Shown: one piece after another, positions 10,838-20,690 of the stretch
Numbering within the stretch: position 1 is the stretch's first letter
How the letters are laid out: each line of letters opens with the position of its first letter
NCBI GenBank assembly: GCA_028829895.1
Contig: JALGAQ010000009.1
Coordinates: 2,790,001-2,854,000 of the forward strand
DNA from: Sinotaia quadrata
Taxonomy: Eukaryota > Mollusca > Gastropoda > Architaenioglossa > Viviparidae
Reading direction: 5' to 3'
Length of the DNA stretch: 64,000 nt
Position numbers and translations under genes: made by a program
Notes under the pieces: model-generated
What the model was told of the DNA's origin: nothing
Database searches by the model: none
The model's input: only the letters and a program-made list of their open reading frames with translations

Positions 10838-12329
10838 TTGCTTCTGTCTCTACATCAACGTTGGAGGGTCGTTCGGCGCAACCGTCTATGTTTTCGGAAA
10901 AGGTCACCGAAGCGAAATCTGTTCGAGCGGTAACACATGCGGCAATAAAGGATGCGATAAGCCACACCATCACATTCTGCATTGCGAGACGACACCGAAC
11001 CCCACCGATGCGAAGACAAACATATGTGGAGCGACGAACAGCCCAGCAGGTGGTTGCTTAGGAGTCATACCTTTGCGGATACACGGGCCCAAGAAGTCAC
11101 AAGTAGCGTATGCCCTCCAAGACAACGGGTCAGACATCACTCTTATAGAGGAAGACTTTGCCATACAACTAGGCCTAGTAGGGTCCACCACTACGCTTAG
11201 CATCACCTCCGTTCACGGTTCTTCTGGCATACGGTCGAAGAAGTTCGCGATGAAGGTCGCTGCTATGGATGGTTCCGATCATCTCGAGATCGATAATGCG
11301 TTCAGCGTACCTATGCTACCGATAGGTTCCGTAACCACGCCAGTTAGGGAGCACGCCAGCAACTGGAAACACATAGCGGGGATTGCCTTCGATCAAGCTT
11401 CGGACCACAAAATACGAATGTTAATCGGGACAGATGTGCCCGACGTCCACATTCCCCTGGAATGCAAGACCGGCAAATCGAAGGAAACGTTCGCCATCCG
11501 TACCCGACTAGGTTGGATCATGCTGGGCCCAGCGCGTCGAGCCGGGGATAGTCATGGGAGAGTAAACGTCATTCAAGGTAAAGCTTGTGTTTGCGATCAA
11601 CTCAAGACCCTGTACGACGCCGAATTCCAAGACACTGAGGGCAAGGAGCGAGAGTGCTCTGTAGAAGACAAGTTAGCCGTAGAATTAGTCTCAGAGTCGA
11701 TCACGATGAAAGAGGGACACTACGAACTAGCGCTGCCGTGGCGGACGAAACCGGCAGGACTACCTGACAACCGTCCAGCCGCATATAGTAGGCTCAGGAC
11801 CCTACGACGCCGTTTCCTGAGAGAAGAAGAATATTTCCGGATGTACTGCGAAAGCATGCGGAATAACATTGAAAAGGGATATGCCGTGCCGGTGCCCGGA
11901 GAGCAACTGCAAATCGAATACTCACCACGATGGTATCTGCCCCATCATGGAGTGACGAACCCCAAGAAACCCAATAAAGTCAGGGTGGTGCTGGACTGTG
12001 CAGCTAAATATAATGGTGTTTCTCTGAATGACTGCCTGTACCAAGGACGCGATACGACCGCCAGCCTGGTGGGTGTGCTTCTACGCTTCCGAATAGGTAC
12101 CATAGCTGTCGCCGCGGATATCGAAGAGATGTTCATGCAAGTACGGGTACCTATCGACGACCGCGGTGCATTGAGGTTCCTGTGGTGGGAAGGGGACGAC
12201 CTGCAAACCGAACCGAAAGAATACCAAATGCTGGCGCATTCTTTCGGCGCGACATCATCTCCCTTCTGCGCGAACTACGCACTTAGGCAGACCCTGCAAG
12301 ACTGGGGGGCGACTCCATACCTGAAGTGA
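10838..12329 (+). pseudogene. BEL-A2 second zinc knuckle, protease and RT fingers/palm
   Basis: The second zinc knuckle has lost 8 bases near 10893 relative to A3 (the part coding the ICL residues of CFICLGKGHRSEVC), shifting the frame. The protease reads LQDNGSDITLIEEDFA, with Gln in place of the Leu found in A1 and A3. The RT keeps GYAVPVPGEQ and VAADIEEMFMQVRV. The frame ends after the 6-G run at 12304-12309, one G short of the in-frame copy A3. Confidence 0.88.
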
Positions 12330-13132
12330 GGAACGCAGTGACGCAGAACTTCTACGTAGACGATTGCCTGGCATCCTTCAAAGATGTGCGTTTAGCCTCC
12401 CAGTTCGCAACACAGTTAACCGCCACATTGGAAAAGGGAGGGTTCAAACTTCGAAAATGGATAGCTAGTCACCCCGAGGCTCTCACGGGAATCGCGATCG
12501 AGGACAGAGTACCTTCACCGGTGAGACCCATAGACTCGGATGTGTGCGGGCTAGAACGCACGCTGGGATTAGAATGGGATTCTAAGTGTGACTGTTTCCA
12601 GTTCAAGCTCCTGTTTCCGGAATCTGCCAACACCAGAAGAGGCATACTGTCGACCGTGTCTACCCTCTTTGACCCACTAGGACTAGTTGCGCCCTTACTG
12701 CTACCAGCCAAGGCATTCCTACAAAAACTATGCAAGCAACGTTTAGAATGGGACGCAGCGATTAGTCAAGAAGAACTTAAGGAGTGGAGACTATGGTTAT
12801 CCACTATGCAAGAGTTAGGCACCCTTCGGATACCTAGGTGTTTAGGACGGGAAACCGGAGAAGCTGAGAACACACAGTTGCACGTGTTCTGCGACGCGTC
12901 CGAGATCGGTTACGGGACGGCGCTATATGTCAGATACGAAACGATGGATCGAATTCATTGCTCCCTGTTAATAGCGAAATCGAGAGTAGGTCGCTTGAAG
13001 ATCGTGACAATCCCTAGATTGGAGCTCAACGCGGCCAGGTTAGCCGTTCAGGTAGCCAAGTTCGTACGTGAGGAGATGGACACCACGATCGACGAAATGT
13101 TCTACTGGACCGGTTCAACGATAATATTGTAG
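12326..13132 (+). pseudogene. BEL-A2 RT catalytic box to RNase H
   Basis: This encodes [20 protein letters not shown], the thumb region and RNase H (FCDASEIGYGTALYVRY; IPRLELNAARLAVQVA). It ends at TAG 13130-13132, where A1 and A3 read TAT (Tyr). The RT box itself is intact, so the loss of function comes from frame and stop changes. Confidence 0.88.
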
Positions 13133-14910
13133 TACATCGAGAACACCGATGCGCGCTATAGCACCTTTGTGGCAAATCGCCTAGCCTCCATTCACGAGCT
13201 GTCCAGGCCAGTTGCGACACGTAAGATCGGAACAGAACCCAGCCGACTTAGCCTCTATAGGGACGACTTCGCATGAAGCTATCTCAGAATGATTTATAGG
13301 TCCCGAGTTTCTGTGGCAAGACGTTAGTGACTGGCCCGCACTAGAACGCAGCAAGACGCCGGTAGTGGAGCTAGAGTGGAAGACGAGGACCGCAGCGGTC
13401 AACGCCATAGTGAGCAGCAGAGTGTCACACGTATTTCTCAGCATTACTCCGAATGGACAAGGGCACTAAAGGCGCTGGCTTGGTTTGCGCGATTCAAAAC
13501 CTTCCTCCGAATGTCCATATCCAAGGACCCAGACATGCGCCTAAAGTTAGGTCTACCCGAGCTAAGCGAACTGAGAAGCGCCGAGATAGACCTCATACGG
13601 GAGGTACAAGCGCGGGAGTACGCGGAAGAAATATCCGTTCTCGCCTCAGGGGCAAGCATCGAAAACAAACGGGCACTTAAGAAGCTCAAGGGTCTGAGCC
13701 CAGTACTGATGTATGGCGTTCTGCGCGTCGGCGGTAGGTTGCAGTACGCCGACTACCCACTATCTCGGATCCATCCGATAATCCTGCCGAAGGCACACCA
13801 CGTGACCGAACTGATTATCCGGCATTATCACCTTATGGAAGGGCACTCCGGATGTCGAAAGTGTTGGCAGCTATACGCAAACGCTACTGGATCTTCCAAG
13901 ACTATGCCGCCGTCAAACGAATCACCGGATCTTGCTTCGTATGCCGTAGGCTACAGGCGTCGCCGTCCGAGCAAGTCATGGCACCGATACCGGCAGTTAG
14001 GGCTCAGAAGGGTTGGCACCCTTTCAAACTGGTAGGCGTAGACTACTTCGGACCGATGTTAGTGAAACGCGGTAGGTGTCTTGAGAAGAGATATGGTTGT
14101 CTATTCACTTGTCTTCAAACCCTCGCGCTTCACCTGGAAGTGGTCCAATCCCTGACCACGGACTCGTTCATCATGGCGTTAACCCGATTCATTGCGCGAC
14201 GGGGCACCCCAGACGAGATATTCAGCGACAACCGAAGCAACTTCATAAATGCAGAAGCCGAGCTAAAGTTAGCCCTAGGGGAGTTCTCCCAGAAAGGGAT
14301 CAATGACCACCTACTGACCTACCCAGTGCAGTGGCACTTTAATCCTCCGCTTGCCGGTCATCGAGGTGGGATATGGGAACGAGTGATCCGATCAGTTAAG
14401 TTAGTCATTAACTCGCTGTCACGAGAGCAAACGATGAGCGACGAAGTACTAATGACGGTGATTGCAGAAGCAGAACGAATCCTGAACAACAGGCCGTTGG
14501 TTCCAGTGAAGTCCGACGTTAAGAATCTGATGGCGCTATCACCTAATGATCTGTTGTTACTTCGCGTGAACGCGACGTCCATTGAACCGCCGACCATGAC
14601 CGCACGTTACGCGAAGCGGTGGCACCAAGCAAACTATCTGACGGAGCTCTTCTGGCGCAGGTAGTTAGATGAGTACCTGCCCACGCTGATAGCGAGACAG
14701 AAGTGGGTGATGCAGAAAAGGAACCTCCGACCGGGCGACGTGGTACTGCTGATCAACGAACAAATGCCGCGTGACAAATGACCGCTGGGTGTAGTGGATA
14801 CCTGCGAGATATCGAACGACGGGGCGGTTAGGGGGGTGGTAGTCAGAACCAAGGATGGCTGTCTGCGGCGGGACATAAGGAAGATATGTCTGATAGAAGG
14901 CTGCGAGTAG
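13133..14910 (+). pseudogene. BEL-A2 RNase H end and integrase, several frame breaks
   Basis: The integrase zinc site and core can be followed through two overlapping frames (13376-14035 and 13852-14664), shifted by a small indel near 13855 (GGATGTCGAAAG versus GGATGTGCGCAAG in A3). The first Asp is kept (VGVDYFGPM) and the Glu is kept (HRGGIWERVIRS). Next to the second Asp, FSDNGSNF has become FSDNRSNF. The C-terminal domain contains two Trp-to-stop changes (14662-14664 and near 14779). Confidence 0.85.
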
Positions 14911-15129
14911 GTAGGTTGTTGTCGCTCGAGTCTCTAAGGGGCTGGCTCCCGCTGTTGTAGCGAGAGTTATAATTGTACTATTTCAGTGTGAGCCAGCGCA
15001 GAGCACAGCCGTAGGCGGTGGGCGGCGGCGACAACCCAGATGTTAGGGGGGCTGATAAGGGGCGCGAGTAGTCTAGCATGAGCTAGCCTGCCAGGGGGGA
15101 CTTTAAATCGTGACCGATTTGGGGGGCGG
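14911..15129 (+). promoter_or_regulatory. A2 3' untranslated region: conserved hairpin, acceptor-like motif, polypurine tract
   Basis: GCTGGCTC at 14941-14948 can pair with GAGCCAGC at 14990-14997, enclosing a small CGCT/AGCG stem. Just before the right arm is TACTATTTCAG (14976-14986), which looks like a 3' splice site. A G-rich run (GATTTGGGGGGCGG) abuts the 3' LTR and is the likely plus-strand primer. The hairpin is kept in A3, B1, B2, B3 and N. Confidence 0.65.
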
Positions 15130-15556
15130 TGTAGAAGAATCCAAGATTCATTCCCGTCCGTGCCACGACAAGCCCCAACCCTGTGATACCCCCCGCCCCG
15201 ATTGTTGCTATCCCCACTTTTGTTTTAATGGTGGGTTACACCACCATCTTTATTCACTTTGACTTTTATCGCGGGACAGTTACATCAAGAGCGTTCGCTC
15301 CGAGGTAACCTGTTTCTATTTTACTTATTTTGTGGACAAATTGCTTATAGACAATAACGGTTTAAGCGTTGACATTTACTTCTTTGCGTTGGTGTTACCT
15401 ACTAACGTGAACCTTTGAGGTAATGTACATACCTTGTATTATTGTTTATTATTTAGAATCGCATAAATAGTGCCGATAGAATATTTGTATTCTTGTTGGA
15501 CGGGACTAGCGCATCTCTCCAGGTTCTCTGCAACTCTGAGGCTCCTATCAACGGAG
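15130..15556 (+). repeat. 3' LTR of BEL-A2, end truncated
   Basis: It starts TGTAGAAGAATCCAAG after the polypurine tract and aligns with the 5' LTR to TATCAACGG, then changes to foreign sequence without the final ATAGGAGATACA. The junction is to the flank duplicated at 8852. Confidence 0.85.
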
Positions 15557-15637
15557 AGGATTTCGGCTAATCACTTCCATCAGTAATTTATTTTTGGTAA
15601 CCAAACTCAGTTTACGTTCAGATTACATTAGGTTTGG
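15557..15637 (+). repeat. Second copy of the duplicated flank
   Basis: GGCTAATCACTTCCATCAGT and following bases match 8852-8924, leading into a B-type LTR in both places. Confidence 0.8.
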
Positions 15638-16058
15638 TGTAAAGAAATTTCCCTGTGCATGCCTGAACTCCTGATCCTGCTACCCACTATCCCCCATGTT
15701 GACCTGACCTTTTATTTAATTTTCTACCGCTATGTTTGACTACACTTTCGTATTGGTCGTTTACCGGCGTGAGTGGGCATGTTGTCTTGAGCAAGTGTCC
15801 TGTTCTATTTTGTATTCTAATAACTCTTTATAGTTGTGTCTGTCATCAGAAACTATTCAACTTATTAGAGGTCTCGGAGGTGTAATCAAACCTTTGAGGT
15901 TTATATCCTTGTGTAATTATTATTTTTTTATCTTAGAATCGCATGAACCTTTCAGTCGAGAAACTTGGTTCTTGATTGTTATCCATTTGGCGCATATCTC
16001 CCGGCTTGCAATACCTGCTTGGCAGAGGAAACGTTTATGTGATTAAACTTTTTCTACA
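15638..16058 (+). repeat. 5' LTR of B1 (421 bp)
   Basis: It starts TGTAAAGAAATTTCCCTGTG and ends TTTTTCTACA, and is followed by ATTCTCAAAG. The same ends bound the 430-bp LTRs of B3. Confidence 0.85.
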
Positions 16059-16103
16059 ATTCTCAAAGTGTTGACCTCCCCAAAACTTGGTTTGTGAAAG
16101 AAC

Positions 16104-17212
16104 ATGGGAACCGAACACTCGTATGACGTAACGGCGTCACTTGATCGCCTGGATTTCCCTGATGGAGTACCAACGTTCATACAGAAGACTCGGCAATTCC
16201 CCATTTTAACTTTTTCTGTTGACAAACCTGGTTCATGTCCCACTATAAGACAACCTCACTTAGTTGGTAATAATCTTAGTAGTGGGTATGAGGCGAGGGA
16301 TACGACGAAGCTGGGTACTCGGGCCAAGCAAATTTTGATGCAGAAAGGGCCGAAAAACGATAAGGAAAACGTCGCCTTCTAGAGGAACTGGAGATTATGG
16401 ATCGGGATGACGCCATATTTCGAGCAAATTCCCGTTCCGAGACCTTCGGACTGAGCTGTGAAAGCCGCATGGAGCCAATGGTGAATGAGCAGTTGACCTA
16501 TGTGAAGAGGTACACCATAGAATCGCGGCAACTCTCTCTCCTCGATCGGCCTGAACGCGCTTAGGGCAAGTTTGCCTAGATTAGAAACGGTGGAGTCCTG
16601 CTCTTCTCCGCCCTTAAATGATCGCGCTCCTAACCTATTCAAACCGCACGTGCCCCAAGTAGTTCTTCCACAGTTCGACGGGAACCCCAAGCATTATTCG
16701 AAGTTTATGGAACAGTTGGTTGAGCAGAGAGTATTAGACAACGGGATTAGACAGGTGTATTTGATGAATCAATGCACAGGTTTAGCGCGAGAAGCTATAT
16801 CTACATGCTTTGGGAATGATCCCGGACGTGGCTAGGTCACTACGAAAGAGATTCTTAGCAACCTCTTTGATAGGGATCATATGGTGAGGAAGACCATAAT
16901 CCAGGATTTATACAGAGGGCTGCATAAAACTCACGACGATGCAGACTCATTGGCATTGCTAGCAATGTGTATGAGGAAATGCCAATTATCTCTACAGCAA
17001 AAGGGAGACGAGGCCGAAATGGACAGAATGACGCATTTGGAACGTATCGTGTGTACTCTACACGACGATGCTAGCCGCAGTTGGGCATGGATGGCCAACA
17101 GCAAGATGGACAATTGGGAGAATGTGACTTTCTTAGACCAATGTATATTTGTTGATAGGGAAGCTCAGATTAGACAGTGCGTATGTGGTAATGTTACTGA
17201 ACCAAGGATGTT
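16104..17212 (+). pseudogene. B1 Gag
   Basis: The N-terminus (LDFPDGVPTFIQKTRQFPIL, then SVDKPGSCPTIRQPHLVG) matches the B3 Gag N-terminus at 36658-37083 on the other strand. After stops and frame changes around 16380-16580 the core follows: LPQFDGNPKHYSKFMEQL, YLMNQCTGLAREAISTCFGN and RKCQLSLQQKGDEAEMDRM. This is the same fold region as the family A Gag. A TAG near 16833 and the N-terminal frameshifts make it non-coding today. Confidence 0.82.
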
Positions 17213-17217
17213 GGTGC

Positions 17218-17653
17218 TGTAGAAGAATCCAAGATTCATTCCCGTCCGTGCCACGACAAGCCCCAACCCTGTGATACCCCCGCCCTGATTGTTGCTATCC
17301 CCACCTTTGTTTTTATGGTGGGCTACACCACCATCTTTGTTCACTTTGACTTTTATTGCGGAAAAGTTACATCAAGAGCGTTCTCTCCGAGGTAACCTGT
17401 TTCTATTTTACTTATTTTGTGGACAAATTGCTTATAGACAATAACGGTTTAAGTGTTGACATTTACTTCTTTGCGTTGGTGTTACCTACTAACGTGAACC
17501 TTTGAGGTAATGTACATACCTTGTATTATTGTTTATTATTTAGAATCGCATGAATAGTGCCGATAGAATATTTGTATTCTTGTTGGACGGGACTAGCGCA
17601 TCTCTCCAGGTTCTCTGCAACTCTGAGGCTCCTATCAACGGATAGGAGATACA
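17218..17653 (+). repeat. Solo LTR of family A inserted in B1, target duplication GGTGC
   Basis: A complete 436-bp A LTR (TGTAGAAGAATCC to GGATAGGAGATACA) with GGTGC at both 17213-17217 and 17654-17658. Homologous B2 sequence lacks it at the same place (about 28886). The left and right halves of B1 rejoin across it. Confidence 0.93.
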
Positions 17654-17658
17654 GGTGC

Positions 17659-18464
17659 AACGAGGCCAGCCTCGCGAGAATGCGATAAGACATTTTGATA
17701 CGAGACCTTATTAGACAGGAGTAGAAGAACAGCCATTCATAGCAAAAGCGACGCTTGACGACGCTGCAGTCGAGGCTGAGTTGGACCCTGAGACCGAATT
17801 GGAGTTGATGCGTGAAGCAGGTGACAATGCTGTTTTGGCTCATATACCACTCTTATCGGTGGATTCGGTAGTTCCAGAGTCCCAGTATGAGGGTTTCGGG
17901 TATTCTGATTTCATTGTTTCCCCTCCAATTGTGCAACCTACGGAGGTTATATTGCCTTCTTTTCTGCCCGTAAAAGCAGATATGGTAACTGAGAATGATG
18001 TTAGCTCTTCGAACGACGTAGTTTATAATATTTTGTTGCATGACGAATCTCATTTTCATTGTTATTCTGCTGCGGGATTAGGCGACATCCCTAAACCGTT
18101 CGACTCTCATCACGCTGGGGCAACCGTTTTCTCGAGACCTCATTTCGATTATTTTGAACGGTTTTCTGCGGAATATATCTCTGGTGCTGTTCATGACTCA
18201 GATTTAATTCATACACATAAGGTGGCCTTTGAAGAATCTTTAAGAAATTCTTGGCGATCAGACGCTCTTATTGGTCGCGCAGTCGACGCCTCATGTCCCG
18301 AAGTGAATCACGCTGTGCTATCTCTCCAGGGTGCAACGAACGAGGAATGGCCGCGCCCAAATAATTCATCGCATTATGGAAAGGAACAATCGTTGGTGAA
18401 CTTCATTTGTGGTTAACGGGATATAATAAGAAGTACGTCTTTAACAGAAGGCTGCGAGTAGGAA
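17659..18464 (+). CDS. Domain X, copy X1 (unrecognised acidic, Ser-rich region of a BEL-like element)
   Basis: The long open part is 17781-18416 (211 codons), and the same frame continues to about 18464. It is entered from gag sequence (RHFDTRPY, then a TAG near 17713). Recognisable blocks shared with X2, X3 and X4 in order: HIPLLSVDSV; an ILPSFLPVKAD block; ENDVSSSNDVV; GDIPKPFDSH; a FDYFERFSAE block; HDSDLIHTHKVAFEESL; SDALIGRA; EWPRPNNSSHYGKE. The composition is acidic and serine-rich, with few cysteines, no signal peptide, no membrane segment and no zinc site. I do not recognise the family. It occupies the place of RT-RNase H-integrase. It could be a captured host exon or a structural extension of Gag. 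It still has few stops in this copy. Confidence 0.6.
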
Positions 18465-18777
18465 ATCGGTTGTAGTCGCTCACGTCTCTAAGGGGCTGGC
18501 TCCCGCTCTTGTAGCAAAAGTTATGATTATACTATTTCAGCTTGTACCAACGCAGTTCACAGCCGGGAGTCGGTTGTCGCCGCCCGAGTCCTTGGGGGAT
18601 TGGCCTATGCTGTTGTAGCAAGAGTTATAATCGTACTATTTCAGCTCAGCCAATGTAAGGAAAAGCCGTAGGTTCGGTGGGCGGTGGCATCAACCTTAAG
18701 TCTAGCTGGGGGATGATGTTTAGGGGACGTTGAACCAGGTCCACAGAGAGTTGAAATGTGGACGATTTGGTAAGCGG
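18465..18777 (+). promoter_or_regulatory. B1 3' untranslated region with tandem hairpin unit and polypurine tract
   Basis: Two tandem versions of the A-type hairpin region occur (about 18480-18560 and 18590-18690). In the second, ATTGGC at 18599-18604 pairs with GCCAAT at 18649-18654, where A copies have CTGGC/GCCAG-type arms. Both versions carry a TACTATTTCAG motif. A purine-rich stretch precedes the LTR at 18778. Confidence 0.6.
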
Positions 18778-18885
18778 TGTAAAGAAATTTCCTTGTGCAT
18801 GCCTCGACTCCCGATCCTGCTACCCACTATCCCCCATATTGACCTGACCTTTGTTTTATTTACTTTTCTACCGCTATGTTTGACT
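18778..18885 (+). repeat. 3' LTR of B1, truncated
   Basis: TGTAAAGAAATTTCCTTGTG and following match the first ~108 bases of B LTRs, then switch at about 18881-18886 to gypsy D integrase sequence on the other strand. The junction has only a few bases of shared sequence. Confidence 0.85.
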
Positions 18886-19283
18886 GGAATACCGTACAGT
18901 GATACCCATGATTCCATAAAAGCACGGGCGACGGGGTCTGCAGAGGTATCAGGTAGGGGGCAGGCCTGTGGCCATCTGTAGTATCTGTCGACACAAGTCA
19001 GGATATGTGAATATCCTCTGGATGGCGAGAGTGGTCTGACGAGGTTATTATGCACTTGACGGAACCGAGCGTCTGGTTATGGAAAAGTCGTTGGAGGATT
19101 AGTGGTATTACGGTGAATTTTACTCCGATGACAGGGAACACAGACTTTAGCCCAATGGCGAATGTCGATGTGCAACTTCGGCCACACGAAACGGTCCACA
19201 ATCAGCTTGCATGTTGACCGGATACTTGGGTGCGATAACGAATAGAAACGATCGTAAACTTTCCGTCGCAAAGATGTGGGCAC
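18886..19283 (-). pseudogene. D1 integrase, zinc domain and start of core, truncated
   Basis: The minus strand has the HHCC-type zinc region (SHPSIRSTCKLI ... VCVPCHRSKIHRNT) at 19283-19085. After a small frame break comes the catalytic core start with HILTCVDRYYRWPQACPLPD, holding the first catalytic Asp. The core ends at SLYGIPV, where the element is cut and joined to the B1 LTR. The second Asp, the Glu and the C-terminal region are missing here. Confidence 0.86.
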
Positions 19284-20169
19284 CCATGATCGGGGCCCGC
19301 CTGTCGAAACGTCCTACCAGATTTTTCCAGCATTAGTCAGCAAGGGTAGTTGTGAATTTGACAGCGAAGACAATTCGTCATCATTGAGCCGTTCTGCGGC
19401 AATTTCATCCAGGTTGAAAGCAGACACAGCAGTGATGTGCATCCGTGTAAGTGCATCAGCTAAAGTGTTGTCTGTTCCGGAGAGATAACGGATGTCAGAC
19501 GTGAACTGAGCGATGTAGTCGACTTGGCGTACATCACGGGGTGAATGCCTGTCGAGAGATTGCTGGAGGGCGTATGTTAGAGGCTTGTGATCAGTAATAA
19601 TGATGAATTCTTGTCCTCCTAAGAGATGTCGAAAGTGACGGACGGCGTAGTATGCAGCTAGTCGTTCGCGGCCAGACGTGCTATAACTTGTTTGAGCCGG
19701 AGTCTAACGCCGGGAGAAGGTCAAAGGCTTTAACTGCCTGCTGAAGAGCCGCTCCAACGGCATCACTAGAAGCGTCAGTTGAGAGAACAACCGTAGCCCT
19801 TGGATCAGCTGAGAGGTGCGTTAACGGTGTGATACTATCTAGGGCTTGCTTAGCCGCGTTGATGGCTTCCATAGCTTCGGCGTTCAATTCAAATTTACCT
19901 TTTTCTTTTCGAAGTAAGTCGGTTAAGGGTTGGAGAATTGAGGCGCAATATGGAATGAAGCGGTGGTAAAAGTTAATTAAGCCTAGAAATCGTCTGAGTT
20001 GGCGAAGTGATGTGGGAACTGGATAATCCTGGATGGAAGAGAGTTTAACACAAAGTGCATAAATTCCACCAGGAGATATGTGGTGTCCGAGAAGATCGAT
20101 GGAGGACGCTTCCAACTGACATTTATCCAGGTTAATCACTATGTCGTAGTCGAGTAACTGTTGTAGCAC
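19284..20169 (-). pseudogene. D1 RT thumb and RNase H
   Basis: 20169-19681 encodes the RT thumb (LGHHISPGGI; LRQLRRFLGLINFYHRFIPY) and the start of RNase H (VVLSTDASSDAVGAALQQ). From about 19690 to 19330 another frame carries on RNase H with RERLAAYYAVRHFRHLLGG, FIIITDHKPLTYALQQS and RYLSGTDNTLADALTR. These hold the catalytic Asp residues in TDASS and TDHKP and an Asp in ADALTR. The frame change lies near 19690. Confidence 0.86.
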
Positions 20170-20690
20170 TTGCCGCAGGTGGACTCAGTGTTCCTCGTGG
20201 CTTGTGCTTGCTATCAGGACGTCATCGATACATGGACAAAACTCAATCCGCGGACTTCATCCATAAACCTTTGACATTTTTGACCTGCATTACGTAGACC
20301 GAAAGGCATACGAACAAACTCGAACAATCCGAAAGGTGTCGTAATGGCAGTCTTCGCGATGTCTTCGGCAGCAACAGGTATTTGGTGATATGTTCGGACC
20401 AGGTCTAACTTTGAAAACACCTTCTTGCCACGCAGTGTCAGAGAAAAGTCGTAAATATGTGAGATGGGACACCTGTCCGTGATGGTTGAACGATTCAGTG
20501 CTCGGTAATCACCGTATGGACACCAGTCACCAACACTTTTTTTTTCTCCACCATATGAAGAGGTGCTGCACACAGCGAATTAGATGGATAGATGATACCT
20601 ATTTCCATCATGTGTTCGAACTCCTTTTTGGCAGCAGCTGATTTCTCCGGAGCGAGTCTACGTGGTCGTGAGAAGACTGGTGGACCACGA
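20170..20690 (-). pseudogene. D1 reverse transcriptase fingers and palm
   Basis: Motifs on the minus strand: [30 protein letters not shown] with the first catalytic Asp, and the [16 protein letters not shown] block. The catalytic YIDD-type box is broken by a small deletion: one frame reads FVHV and the next reads IDDVLIAS, so the shift falls right at the box (20215-20240). A TGA follows near 20185. This copy cannot make an active RT. Confidence 0.86.

Larger units (their letters stand above)
9063..15556 (+). mobile_element. BEL/Pao LTR retrotransposon, family A copy 2 (A2)
   Basis: The copy is nearly full length, with a 5' LTR (9063-9492), gag, PR, RT, RNase H, integrase, 3' untranslated hairpin region, polypurine tract and a 3' LTR that lacks its last ~10 bases (15130-15556). 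It is broken by a TAA at 10835-10837, an 8-bp deletion in the second zinc knuckle near 10893, a 6-G run at 12304-12309, a TAG at 13130-13132 and other damage in integrase. The flanks are not a 5-bp target duplication but a ~200 bp duplicated block. Confidence 0.93.
15638..18885 (+). mobile_element. Non-autonomous BEL-like element, family B copy 1 (B1)
   Basis: It consists of a 5' LTR (15638-16058), gag, a solo A LTR inserted at 17218-17653, domain X, a duplicated hairpin region, a polypurine tract and a 3' LTR cut off at about 18885 by gypsy D sequence. There are no zinc knuckles, protease, RT or integrase. Gag sequence up to RHFDTRPY (about 17690-17715) passes straight into X. The gag and the 3' untranslated region are related to family A, so B is a derivative of the same lineage. 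Confidence 0.82.

Noticed and set aside
17659..18464. Domain X as a retroviral-like envelope gene
   Set aside because: It has no signal peptide, no hydrophobic membrane segment, no cleavage site and few cysteines; it also lies in frame with Gag/protease rather than as a separate downstream ORF.
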